From NCBI GenBank assembly GCA_027574665.1, contig CM050657.1, positions 18,773,700 to 18,837,699 of the forward strand: DNA of 64,000 nucleotides, written 5' to 3'. The first letter of the stretch is position 1, and each line of letters starts with the position of its first letter. Shown here in pieces: positions 51,966 to 63,867 of the stretch. The position numbers and the translations under genes were made by a program. This DNA comes from Rhynochetos jubatus (taxonomy: Eukaryota > Chordata > Aves > Eurypygiformes > Rhynochetidae). The notes beneath the pieces were generated by a model. That model saw only the letters and a list, made by a program, of their open reading frames with translations, was not told where the DNA came from and did no database searches.

Positions 51966-51971
<6 letters not shown>

Positions 51972-52337
51972 TTTATAGCCTTTGCTTAGGAGTGTTTGTT
52001 GCCTCTGAGTGAAATCTTCCCTATAGGCTATGAACATATATACGTATATAAACAACTTCTCTGAAGGGAGAGATACACATTACACTCTTGGTTTCAGAAC
52101 AAAAGAGACAGGATTTCCATTGTATGAGCTGCTAGGTAGAAAGTTCACAGAAGAGTAAAGAATTCTCCCATGAAATAAGAAACAACTGGACACTGATATG
52201 TCAGCTGTAGAAATATTTCTGATGCAAATGATAAATGATGTAACTACAATCTGACTTTCATACTGCAATCAACATTCAATTTGTAAGCTGTAATTGATGC
52301 CAGTATAACTATACACATAAAGCCAAGTGTTGGTTCT

Positions 52338-52372
52338 TAAAGTACAAGCTCTTTGAGATACAGTCTGGTTTC
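52338..52372 (+). mobile_element. Possible L2/MIR-type tail relic, short
   Basis: Seen: AAAGTACAAGCTCTTTGAGA followed by TACAGTCTGG, parallel to the 'tgtaagctctttgaggcagggactgt' tail. Only about 35 bases match, so chance is possible. Confidence 0.25.
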
Positions 52373-53923
52373 CAAGTTATAAAAGTTGGATTATCTCCAC
52401 AATGAAACATGCTTTTTGCAAATAAATATCAGCAGCAAATGTTCCTTCCTCACATATGCTCTACTTTATAAAGGTGATCGGAGACATCTAGTTCCTGAAC
52501 TCAACAGTACTTCCCTAACACTGAAAAGTAGGTACAGGTATTTCATCTGCAGCATCAAGATATGATGCTGCAGAAAGGAATCCAAAGAGTAAGACTGTGA
52601 AAGTCATTTACAGGTATAACCAGATCCTGTGTCAGACTTCCTCTATGTAATCAGAAAGGAATAATGAAAATGCCAAACAAAACACACCAGAGGTTTATAT
52701 TAATATACAATTTTACAGCATTGATCTTCTGCCATCAACAGATGGAGAGATTAAAATGGTATTGTTACACCTCAGGTCTGAAAGAAGAACAGCATGAGAT
52801 ACTAAAGGATTTTCCAGGGAACGTTGTAACAAAAGAGTCTCAATGGGAATTCTGCAGATAAACACACAGGGAAAAACTGAACAGAAAGCATGGTATCAGT
52901 TCTGTTTCTCCTTGTTGAAATTCAAAGAGCCAAATCGCCTACATAGAACAAAACCAGATTTTCAAACAACATCAGCCTCACCTGCAGATACACAGCTGTC
53001 ATCCACACTGCCTGGGAGAGCCTGGCAAAATGTGTGAAAAAATATTCCATTCACATTTCACTTTGTCCTTCTGCCAAATTTACACTTTTTTCATTTAGGA
53101 GCCTCTGCAAGAATAACTAATTTCTTGCCAAATTGCTTACTTCCATTCAAATGTTCATGAAAATCAGCCACCCTAACAAAGATTAAAAGCTCTCAAAAAA
53201 ATCAAGGGCATTTATTTGCATCAGATAAGAACAAACAGTACGTTCCTGACATTCTCTCTTTCTACCTAGCCAATAAAACTTCAGTGGTAACTAATTTTTT
53301 CTGCATAATATTAGAATGGGATAGAAAGTCAATCCAAAATACATCCATCAATAAGCTCCATCCAAGGTACGGACCAGCAGCATGAAAAGAATATTTTGCT
53401 TGTTATGAAATTTCACTAAACGTACATCTTTCCAAACACCTTCTTTGAGGTAACTGAAATCTAAATCAGGATTGCCTACAACAGTCTAGAAATGACCATG
53501 CTATTGCACTTGTTCTGGAGCTGAACACTTTGTGTTAATTGCCCCAGATTAGCTTTTATGTACCCTTCTGTTAGGAATTTAAATGTCACCTTTACTGGTT
53601 TTTGAATACTTCATACAGAGAAGGAAAACCAGAGCTGCTGTAAGAGTATGGCCATATAAAACTCCCCTACAACACAAACCAAACAAAATTCAGGGCAGAG
53701 AACTGGATGAGCACAAACAGATTTTGCTCTAAATCCAAACAAGCAGCTGTTGATTGTTATTGTAATTAGTAATTACAAGGTTTGTACAAGGTACTGATGG
53801 TATGGATCTCAAAAACCATGATAGACTGGGAACAAATAGTTTTCAGATTGCACTGATATCCCCCAGGTTATTCCCACAAGAATAACAGTGAATATTTTTT
53901 CCTTTCCAGATCAATAATGAAAG

Positions 53924-54017
53924 GACCAGATTTAGCCTCCTTACTCACATTCCATATTAACTCAAAGCTAACTCCACTGCAGCTAACAGATGCAAGTAAT
54001 AAGGGTATCAGAATCCA
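53924..54017. mobile_element. Ancient palindromic interspersed repeat, second copy type
   Basis: Seen: starts GGACCAGATTTAGCCTCCTT followed by ACTCACATT, and ends AAGTAATAAGGGTATCAGAA followed by TCCA. The ends are imperfect inverted repeats (CAGATT.. against ..AGAATC; CTTACTCAC against AAGTAATAAG). It belongs to the same style of old palindromic amniote repeat as the one 0.8 kb to the right, with different arms. No coding content. Confidence 0.45.
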
Positions 54018-54786
54018 TCTGACAGAGATGAATTCAAGTTATTATGTTAGTTAACAGAATTGTTTTGGTTCTATAAATAAATAATTTCCCATAAATACAG
54101 GATATGAAGGAAAAAAGTAGCCAAAGATAATGATACCATTTTCATTCCTTAATCAGTATCACTTTAATATGTTAAAGATAACCAGAGAGAGAGAGAGGAA
54201 AAAGAGAGAAGCCAATTTTAAACACTTACTGTCAGCAGGCCTGTATTAAGCATCTTGTTGAGATAGGGAAAAAAAACCCCATCCTTTTCTGGAACACCAC
54301 TCTCTAGACATTTGATTTAATGGATTACACTATTAAGTCCTGTTACTAAAGAGCTATCTTCCAGCCTGCTAGTTTCCTCTCACACGACAAACACACAATA
54401 TTTGCATGGCACAGAGGTGTATTTCCTCTTGTGACAACTCCCCATGAAATATCTTCAAGTCCTCTTGTGCATTTCACTGTACCTTTTACACCAAAACACA
54501 TCCAAGGAGCTTGAATACAGCTCTAACAACTCTGCTGGGGTTTCTGGTTCCTTGTTAAAACTGGAACAGAATCGTGTTTCTCCCTCAGGCACTGCCTTAA
54601 AAAAAAAAAAACTTTAGGCCATACGTTCTTGAATTATTTATCAGAAGTTACTATGCAAACAAGGATTAAATAATTCTCTTTGAGCTGCTTGTGGTAAGCA
54701 CAGCAGCTAGAGGCATATTGCCTGTGTGATATCTACATTTTATCCAGCCTTCCTGGCAAACAAATTGCATTTTGCTAGAGAGATGC

Positions 54787-54892
54787 AGAACTTGATTTTC
54801 CTTTTTACTCACACTGGTGTAACTGAGAGAAACTTCCTCAGAATGTGATGGAATTACATCAGCATAATAGTGGGTAAGCAAATCAAGGCCAC
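54787..54892. mobile_element. Ancient palindromic interspersed repeat (MITE-like)
   Basis: Seen: the two halves are imperfect inverted copies. The left half starts CTTGATTTTCC and carries ACTCACACTGGTGTAACT. The reverse complement of the right half starts CTTGATTTGC and carries ACTATTATGCTGATGTAATT. This layout matches, from memory, a widespread ancient amniote repeat with the theme of 'acaccagtgtaa' arms and a 'gatcagaatc' end, typical of turtles and birds; I cannot name the family with certainty. About 105 bp, no coding capacity, inactive. A non-autonomous DNA transposon is the simplest reading. Confidence 0.45.
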
Positions 54893-55686
54893 TATTTGTT
54901 TCCAAATGCATTTGATTAATGAGAATTGGACAAAAATAGTACAGGCTTAGACTTTATTCTGTCCTCTTCCTCAATTCATCTGGCATTGCTTTAAAAACAG
55001 TTAATCTGTTAATGAATAAAGGAAATGAAGAATAACCACAGAATAATTTCAACTTTTAAAAAAAGCTATGCCATCAACCATACACTGTAAACAAAGTTCT
55101 TAGTATTTTCCAAAATAGGCAACACTTTCTAAATACACCCTTAGAAAATATTTGTAATCTATATATACTTAGGCAACTGCTGTTGCTTCTGTGTGACCTC
55201 AGTTCAAGAAAGTTATGAAGCTGCTTAAAAATGTGGATTTCCACAGCAATGCAATAATAAGTAAATAAAAGAGAATAAAAACTATGAGCTGTATCTGGGC
55301 ATGCTCTGTGCCAGCAAATATCTGGACAAAGAGATAAACCAATTATTGCTGCTGCCTAGGATAAGTGCTACCTTATCTTTTTGCTTCTTTGTTCTACGTG
55401 CAAACTTATAAGCCTATGTGAAATGTCAATTCCCTCCAGTAAACTTCCAAAGATGACAGATTGCTTTGTTTATTTCTCCAAATTGACTTATTTACACACA
55501 CACAAGTATATACAAACATGCACACAAGCAGTTTTCAGTTTCTCTGCACGGCAAGGTAAAAATTCCAGCTGCCACTACTGAAGGAAGTGATACTGAAAAA
55601 GTAACCACAGATTGCCATGGAAAGGAACACAGTCACACCACCAGTCTTTGAAGGCTGTACATTTCTAAATATTTAGGCAAGGTGCA

Positions 55687-55923
55687 TTATCCAAGATGCA
55701 ATATACTTTGATTTGGAGTCAGATCCAAGAAAGACTTAGCTAAACTTTTATCACCTAACACTAAAATCTGAACAAGGCTGAACACTGGCTGCTCTAGTCC
55801 GGAGGCATTAATTTGTTCTTCTGTGCAAAGCTCCCAAATTATCTTTTTATTTTGCCCAATGGCTTTTGAACCCACAATAGCAGCAGTAAACTCAGACCGA
55901 AACTGGTCCGGTCTTTCCCACAT
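55687..55923 (-). CDS. Unassigned open frame, possibly chance
   Basis: Seen: a minus-strand frame of about 78 codons from an ATG. It reads MWERPDQFRSEFTAAIVGSK near its start and SLAKSFLDLTPNQSILHLG at its end, with balanced composition and a few CpGs. The plus strand is open across part of it as well. No splice sites or family resemblance support it. It could be a decayed repeat or an exon fragment. Confidence 0.12.
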   Translation of the reverse strand: MWERPDQFRSEFTAAIVGSKAIGQNKKIIWELCTEEQINASGLEQPVFSLVQILVLGDKSLAKSFLDLTPNQSILHLG

Positions 55924-57339
55924 AAAGCAACATATACGGTACAACCCTCAAAATGAACCCCTCAGATGGTGGAGGCTGATAAACTCAACCCTGAACCTCC
56001 TAGGCAACCTCTCTGGCCATGACTAGCCCCTTAAAAGATGCTTTTCAGCAGATCAGGCTTCAGGTGCTGCACAGGCAGAGGTCTCCTTGCAGTCCTGAAT
56101 CAAGCAGCTGTGTTTTTAAGGCATGTGGAAGTTCAGACTCACCTTCCTGGCCTAAGATATTTCAGTGGCTAATTCTGTAACTCTCCCCTGGGTGAATCTA
56201 GCCCCAAGCAAATGCAGTGACTGAAAGCTAAAGCCAATGGAACTTCTTAATTAATGTCAATGGGTACAGAATGAAGTCCTTAAAGAAGTTAATTAAAATT
56301 GAGGGTTTTGGTGCAATAGAAAGATGAATAATGTGCTTCATGTATTAATACAAAATCTAAAAGAAACCCCAAAACAGTAACTCCAACATTGTTCAGGAGT
56401 ATTACAAAAATCCAGAGGGGAAATAATGAAAAGCTGGAACACCCTTTTATACATCTGAACCATAAATATTCAAAGAAAAATAATAATGCTGAGAAGAAAG
56501 CTTTAGGCCTACAGGATTTTACTTTCTGAGTAAAAACAGAGGAGAAATAGTCAAAGACACCTTACAGTTCAGACTAAAAATGCTCTATGCTGATTTGAGT
56601 TTAATATCTGTCGACAGCAGCAAAGCAAGACAAATTCAACAGAGACACACAAACCAGCGCAAGCAAACAGCTCCAGTGCCAGGGAGCATGCATGCTGCCA
56701 GCGCTTGTGTCTCAGGCCACAGAACCTGTCTGCCCACGCCCACCTGCCCCACCACATCTCCTTTCTGCTGGAGCTTTGAAAAAAAAAAAAAAAGAAAAAC
56801 CAACCAAACAAAAACAAAACACAGAAAACCATTAGCAGCAATGTTTCTTTTTGATTTTGTCCTTGAAAAAGAATACTCTTTGAAAGACTGAGACACAGGG
56901 GCTGGTCTTGCCAAATATTAAGTGTTCTCTGTTTTTGTGCACTAAGTGCCTCTCAGAACCAAGATAGGAATCAAAATAAAGTACACAATCAGATGCTATT
57001 CAAGTAGAATATTTTCCTTGCCCCTATTTAAGTTGTTGATAGACAGATGCAAAACCCTGCATCTCCTCACACCTCATTAATTTTTATATTTAGCAGTTTA
57101 AGAAGTCCCCAGAAGATTAACACTGTTGTTATACTTTCTGTCTTAGAAAGACAAGTGTCATGTGTTTTGGAGTTTCAGTCCTAAATGAATAGTGATTAAA
57201 AAAAAAAAAAAAAGAGAAGTGTACTTTAAGTACAAAATATTTGCAGTTTACAGGCTCTGATCAGTGTAGCTGACACACTTACTTGGCAAGCTGAGGACAC
57301 GCTACAGCAGTGTGAATAAATAAGACCTCTTGGTTTCCC

Positions 57340-57560
57340 AGAAGCAGCGTAGGGGCTCCTTGAAGGACCAGGAAGGCTCCAGGCACAGGCTCATGCTTGC
57401 CTCACCTGAGGGGAAGCACGGCCTGAGGGCAGCACGGCCTTCCCTCAGCGCTGAGCTGGCCAGGTGACGCCATAGTGGGCAAAGAGCTCCCCCAGCTGCA
57501 GGATCGCTCAGGCATCACATGACATCAGCTCTGGGCATTACCGCCTCCCCACAACCTGTT
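57340..57560 (-). promoter_or_regulatory. GC/CpG-rich block, possible cryptic promoter
   Basis: Seen: GC is about 60 % with seven CpGs in roughly 220 bp, against an AT-rich, CpG-poor background. It contains a CRE-like word (TGACATCA on plus, 57520-57527), several CAGCTG/CAGCTC words and a repeated GCACGGCCT. No TATA box is obvious at a useful distance. It is too short for a classical CpG island. Alternatives are a GC-biased recombination spot or an unrecognised old insertion. Confidence 0.25.
57406..57473 (-). CDS. Speculative first coding exon in a GC-rich block
   Basis: Seen: on the minus strand an ATG in a good initiation context (A at -3, G at +4) starts a frame reading MASPGQLSAEGRPCCPQAVL and ends at CCCCTCAG followed by the donor GTGAGGCAAG, in phase 2. 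It sits in a roughly 220-bp block that is far richer in GC and CpG than its surroundings. GC-rich DNA stays open easily and a second frame is open too, so this may be chance. If real it would be the 5' end of a transcript running leftwards, with its promoter between it and the CR1 copy to its right. Confidence 0.15.
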
Positions 57561-57748
57561 GTTCCAGAGTACTGGGGAGACATAAATGCCTCCAGCTGCT
57601 GAATTAGGGGTTGCCAAAGGATTTGGAGAGCCATTTTCCACATGTGCAGGTTTTTGCATGGTGTGAGGAGGCATGAGTCCTCATTGGAAGGCACATTACA
57701 GGAGAGGTTAATGGGGATTTAGTTAAGGTCTAGTCACCTCTATGTTAG

Positions 57749-58333
57749 AACCACAGAATGGTTTGGGTCAGAAGAGACCTTAAAGCTCATCCAGTTCCAA
57801 CCCCCTTGCCATGGACAGCTTTCACTAGATCAGGTTGCTCCAAGCCTCATCCAGCCTGGCCTTGAACACTTCCAGGGATGGGGCACCCACAGCTTCTCTG
57901 GGCAACCTGTTTCAATACCTCACCACCATCTTCGGGAAGAATTTCTTCCTAATATCCAATCTAAATCTGATCTCTTTCAATTTAAACCCATTACCCCTTG
58001 TCCTGTCACTACAGGGCCTTGTAAAAAGTCCCCCTCCAGCTTTCTTGGAGACCCCTTCAGGTACTGGAAGCTGGTATAAGATCTTCCCAGAACCTTCTCC
58101 AGGCTGAACAAACCTAACTCTCCCAGACTGTCCCCATGGCAGAGGTGCTCCAGCCCTTGGAGCACCTTCGTGGCCTCCTCTGGACTCAGTCCAATAGCTC
58201 CATGCCCTTCCCACTCTCAGGGACCTAGAGCTTGATGCAGAACTGCAGATGGGGTCTCACCACAGCTGAGCAGAGGGGGAGAATCACCTCCCTTGACCAG
58301 CTGGCCAAGCTTCTCTGGATGCAGCCCAGGATA
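57749..58333 (-). mobile_element. CR1 LINE, 5'-truncated 3' end
   Basis: Seen: about 585 bp matching the reverse complement of the CR1 3' end. It starts at the element's tail (complement of ACAGAATGGTTTGGGT) and runs through the familiar stretches GGCCTTGAACACTTCCAGGG, CTTCTCTGGGCAACCTGTTT, TTTCTTCCTAATATCCAATC and AGCAGAGGGGGAGAATCACC. On the minus strand, positions 57987-58010 encode SDRTRGNG followed by FKLK, then [11 protein letters not shown]. This is the C-terminal signature of the CR1 second open reading frame (endonuclease and reverse transcriptase). The reading frame is interrupted and everything upstream is missing, as is usual for CR1. It is clearly diverged from the remembered consensus and is an inactive copy. 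It is the youngest-looking repeat in the window. Confidence 0.95.
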
Positions 58334-61300
58334 CTTGCTGATAATTGAGATAAACTGCTACATACAAAGTTAGGTGGGGGTAGGAGAGGGTACTGGTAGT
58401 TGTAATGACCCAAACAATTATTTTGTGTAGACTAATGCCTTTCTGTTGTGTTAAGATAACTTCCCTATGAGTCACAGAATTTGCTCGTAATTTGGGCTTC
58501 TGTTTTCCTATGTTAAGCATTTTCCATTTTTCTTTGTATCTGAAGCTTTATTACGGTAAACAACTGTACATTAATCCAGAGATAGCATGAGATAACCTTG
58601 CTATTGCAGTTACAAGCTTCCTAGAAGACTACTGTTTCCAGTATAAAAGAAACTAATCTAATTATTCCACTCATTGTTACTTGCATATTAACTAATATGC
58701 ATTTCATTTTATCCTGCAGTGTACTGAGTAATTTGTACACCCACTAACTCATTAGACCTTTGGAGCATTCGATATAGTCTACCTCCAAGACTTGAAGTAC
58801 ACCTGGGAATTGTTATGGCTCTTACAGAGGCAGTGGTGAAATTTGTCAGACCAGCTATCCTCTTGCAGACACACAAATCTGTGATAAAAACCAAGTTCTC
58901 CTTATCAGCTAAGTTATGCAAGCTCTGAGGGAGATAGTAGGTTCCCTGAACCCAGTGGTTTAATCTTTTCTAAAGTAAATGGTTCATCAGTTTTAAATCC
59001 AAATCCAGTATATACTGGTGGGAGCAATTTGTAAAGATAGGGAAGCTTCCCTGTATGCATGCTTTTCCCCATGCATATAGATAGGTATGTGGTCATTTGG
59101 ATTGGTGAGCTGAAGGCATGTGAATGCAGTATTAGCCATAAAAGTGAAAGAATTCTACCTTGAGGGAAAATAATTGGGTTTTCCCTCATGTGGAATTAAA
59201 CGTCACTACTGCTGTTGCCTCCAGGAGCAAATACAGGTAGATGCAGTCTCTCTTCACAGCAGACCATTTTAAAATTAGATCTTAAATAACACTTATGAGA
59301 TTTGTTCATGAATCCTAAGGCTTGCAGTACTTCCCCATGTGAGACTCAGCTCCTTTTAGGAAGTACACATTTCAGAGAAAAATAGTTATATCAAGTGACC
59401 TGGACACTATTAAGTTTCTTAGTATCCACCATAAGATACCAAAGATGAAATACTAAAAGTTAGTCAAGTAGCCACACATCTTTTAGGACTCAAGTTCCAA
59501 ATACGTACTGCACTTATCACAAATAGAAAAGGTTATTTTACTGCGCGTTGGTGGTTTTTTTAAAGTAGAGTTGAAACTCAGTAAATGAAGTTACATTTCA
59601 TTCAATACCTAGTGCATGTTAACCAGAAATCAGAAGTGCTGGTTTACATGAATCTAGATGGACTTTTGACTTCTGTAGTCAGTCCATGTTTTTATTATGA
59701 AGCCATTTTCCAAACCTTGTGAAATATTCGGATGAGGATGGTGTTGGATGTTGTCAAGTAATTCTTGTTTTAATCAACATTTGCCTTTAAAACAACATTT
59801 ATATAAAATCCATGTTCACTTTTACACAAGCCGGATGTGATACTGTTTCGACACAATTCAAGCTATTTGCCAGACCAATTGTGTTCACATTCTTTAAAAA
59901 ACCGTCCTCTGATGTTAAAGTTTTAATCCTGGCTCTACAATGAAGGTTTTGGAATGCATATGGTCATGATTGCATCAGATCCGAGCCACCCTCTTGATAA
60001 CCTTACCATGTCAACTTCCCTCACCACCCCCTCCCAGCAGATCCCATTCTTCTTCTTTATTATCTCTGCCACATCATCTCTCATTGAAGTCTTACTTTTC
60101 CATCCTGCTTACCATTCCTCATTTATCTTCTCTCTTTGTAGTAAAAATTTTGAAAACATCAAAACTCATCACATTGACTAGAACAAATGTGCTATTAAGT
60201 ATTTTTCATCTTTTATGTTCTGTCTTTCAAGAAAAAAAAAACCACAGCCTCTTTGACAAGAAACTGTTTAGTGAAGCGTCCATACAACAGAAGGCCCATA
60301 AGATAATAAGCATTTGAAATTTTTATAGCAATTGAGGTCTTCCATGAAGATTTTTTTTAAGGTGACATCACTGTCCTGTAAAAACCTGAAGTAATCAGAA
60401 CCTTATCATAAAGGTCTCTGATACCACTTTGCTGTCATTTAATGGAATGCCTAGTACCTAACTTTGCAGAAAAGCAAAACCAAAATATTATCCATGTTAT
60501 ATATTGTCTGTGTATGCACTTGAAAAGACTGATGAAGACTTCTAATGAAGTTTAGTGGACAGAGCAGTTGTCATAAAATGCATTTCAGCTAGTACAAACA
60601 AAGACTAGCCAGGGAAGGGAAAAAAAAGGAAGCTCAAACTGAAAACGCTGCTGTAATTTCCAGCACACTGGACACCACTGTCACGTTACATACAGTTGGA
60701 ATGAAAGATGTACATCTTAGCAATTGAATGGACATCCATAGACTGAACATGTATGGGACATCCATCTATATGTTAGTTGTAAGTCACACAGAAACTGAAA
60801 GCTGGTATTCTGGCTGTGCTGCATCTGGCAAAGCTGGGTTAGTGTTTCCAGAAGGGATGTAGCCTTTCGGAGCAGATGCAGAGCATCTTCTTGGCTGTGA
60901 AGGCAAGAACATAACAGAACTTCTGCAGACAACAGATGTAAAGACCATTTTCAGTCCTGGGAGAGCAAGAGCCACAACATTTTTTTTCCACACCATTTCC
61001 TTTTTGTGCCAGGAACTGTGTTGCTTTCAACTCTGCTCAGTGGGTTATGTTATTTAACTTCATATAATTGACAAACTGTCCTATAAATCTTCTAGCCAAT
61101 GTGTTAGTGCTTTATAGTCATCAATCTCACCCTCCTTGGATGTGCTTATTTCACAAATGTAATCCAATACACTACAACAAAAGAGGAAAGGAGGAGAGAA
61201 GAAAAAAAAGAAGCGTCATGAACTCAATTTCACTTCATCTTTGCCAGAGCTAGTAATTCCAGGACCTAGCTGCCCCAGAAAGAAATCCCAAATCTCAGTG

Positions 61301-63798
61301 TGACAGCGTAGTGTAATTTGTGGGTGAGACTGGTGCAGTTGAAGACATTTTTGAAGCGTCTCTGCCAGGCATTGTGATGACCTCTAGGTAAATAGGTAGC
61401 TTCCTAACATGGATGAAAAGTGAGCAAAAAAGCAATGCACAGCCCTGGAAAAATCAGCTTCACTTGTCTTGAATGAGGGTTGAGGTGAACAAGGCCAAGA
61501 TTTCTGTGAGGTTGCAGGAATTGCTTTGCAAAAGCAGCTTTCCCTTGCACCCTCCGCAGCAGCAAGCTCAGTGCCCTAGCCTTTCCCCGTGAGAGAAGAT
61601 GTTGATTTGGGATTTCTCACCCTCAGACATGCAAAAATAGCTCCACCTGCTCTACTGAAACAGTGAGTTAATTCAACCAGCTATTACAGCTCAAATGCTA
61701 CTGTCCGCTTTACTGCAAGTGTGTAAACCCCTTAGATCACATTTCTGGTTGGAAGTGGATATTCCAAGGAGTGAGACTACCATTGTGAACTACTGTGGAC
61801 ACTTAATGGCATAACTGAGAATTATGCAACCAGTTCTCAAAGATTACTTGCTCTTTGAGCAATCTATTTAGTGGGAATATGACTCCACACCTTCCTGGGT
61901 GTGACAGATTCTAGCCCTTGGCTCCCTGGTAATGGAGATGGATATGCAAATCCACTAGCAGCTCTTGTACTGCTCAGTGCCTTAAGGCTCTCAAGCTTCC
62001 AATTCATATACTTGGAATAAGAGCTCTTGCTGAAAACATCACATGTAGCTGGCTGAAACGCAAGGGATCACTCAATTTCAGAGGCCTGTGCAGCCCTTTG
62101 TATATTACATTAGCTTCAGACATTATCCCCCAGAACAAGAACTTTTATGAACGTAAATCTGATTGCCTAGAATGACTCAATCCAATACGTGCAAGAGTGC
62201 CACACCACTCCGCTTGTATTGATTACAAGTTTGAGTGGTGCATGCACCACAAAACAAATCTATTACCACACTTGTAGAATGAAATCCCTGAAGCTTATAC
62301 AGGTCAGTAAACACAACTTCCCCGCTGTAAAATATTTATTGCATATCCTGCCTTCCTCATCCATACTAGTGCTGAGATATACCTCTTGCATTTACTAGTG
62401 TATTACAGTGTGATAACACATTTACTCTATTAAGCACTGTTGTCCGATTCCTTTCCTAAGCAAAGGAAACATAAATCACGTTAACACCAGTGAGAGCAAT
62501 GGAGATATATGGAGTAAAATCCTCAAGGCTACAGACGAGACTTTCTGGATAGCCCAAAGATATCCAAGGTAGTAAACAGGTGCTAAAGTTAAAAACATAC
62601 TCTAAAAACAATCTAATTGACAGCTAGCTTGATTGTCCAAGGAAAAGTCTGTCTATAAGCTATTTTTCTTCCTTCAGTCCTTCTTACTCCAAAGTCAGTG
62701 CAAGCATTTCACATCTACATGCTGCCCCTGCAAACCAATACAGCAACTTCCTACAGTTCCCTTGGACATTATATACACTTAAAGACAGTATATATCTCCC
62801 ACAATTACAGTTTTTCCTATAGAATACTTCCAAAGATAAATCCTACATTAAGAGATATTTTCTCTCCCTCTCCAAATACTGCAAGTTAGAGGAGCACTGT
62901 TAGGGACAAAAGAGGCCCATTCATAGATTATGATGTTTAGTAGAAAACCTTTAGCTAGCAGTACTATCATACACTTACCAGGCATAGTTCTAGACCAAGA
63001 GCCTGGTCTGCTGAAGAAGTAATTTTAACCAGTGAAGCACCAGGACAGCATTTCTGCATGTTTATTAATATTAGTGCTTCGATGTCATTTTTATCATTAC
63101 TGTTATGTCAATATTTCCATTATAACTTCATCACACACACACTTTACAGCTGAAAAGTCATTTTAAGCTTAGACATTCATGAAAGGTCAGCCTTGGAACA
63201 CTTCTTTAAAATAGCAAGTTTTCTAAAACGCCACACTCTCCTTTTCCTCAAGTCAGTGCTACTAATTTCAGGATAGGAAAGAGCAAAACAATTGAACAGT
63301 GGGGTTTTTTCCCCCCAAGTACTGTAACAGCCTGATTTTTAGCACTGCTGAAATACAGATATGAAAAACATTATCCAAACAAATACATGAAACATAAAAA
63401 CTCTTCTAAAATTTTACATTTTATGCCAGGCAAAGCAGCAGCAAATCTCCCATTATAACAGTCTCAGCAGAAATTAAGAAAGCAAAATACCAACTCTAAA
63501 GTCTATCCCCAATCAAGAACAAAACTACTAGTACTTGAGCAGCAGGAGTAGAACCATGAATCCTTATAACCCTTCCCAGACCACAACCTGACATCAGAGC
63601 ACCTGTGACGTAACTCAGCAGGAATGGCAAGGATAAGGATTTCCCCTTGCACTGACCACAGCTGGTTTAGGCCACTTCAGAACAGCAAGGGACTGTAAAC
63701 TGACTCAGGCATAAGCATTTATATCAGCATTTCATATTGACAAAGACACAGCAAAGGAGCTTTCTACCACACACACCCCCCACCCCAGATTTACTTAC
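58334..63798. other. Anonymous DNA right of the CR1 copy
   Basis: Unique sequence. At about 60.91 kb on the minus strand an acceptor-like CTTGCCTTCACAG precedes an open frame (EDALHLLRKATSLLETLTQL), but no good donor or clear end was found. An octamer ATGCAAAT occurs at about 61.94 kb. No repeats are recognised. Confidence 0.5.
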
Positions 63799-63867
63799 CT
63801 TTTCTTGCAAGATGCCTCTGACAGATGGTTTTCAGGTCGGTAGCTTTTAACCACAGCAAGAGCCCTT
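63799..63867 (-). CDS. Candidate 69-nt internal exon (gene unrecognised)
   Basis: Seen: on the minus strand a good acceptor (TTTAGCCCTGTCCTTAG) opens a 69-nt segment closed by a consensus donor, AAAAG followed by GTAAGTAAAT. The presumed intron then starts with G-runs (GGGG, GGGGGG), a common intronic splicing-enhancer context. Two frames are open. One reads LLLWLKATDLKTICQRHLAR, helical in character, phase 1 to phase 1. The other reads RALAVVKSYRPENHLSEASC. I do not recognise either. The segment is close to the right edge, so upstream exons, if any, lie outside. The splice signals are good, but in AT-rich DNA short segments like this also arise by chance. Confidence 0.25.

Noticed and set aside
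60784-60996. Minus-strand helical frame after an acceptor-like CTTGCCTTCACAG
   Set aside because: Two competing frames, no good donor and no family match; left as a note in the regional entry.
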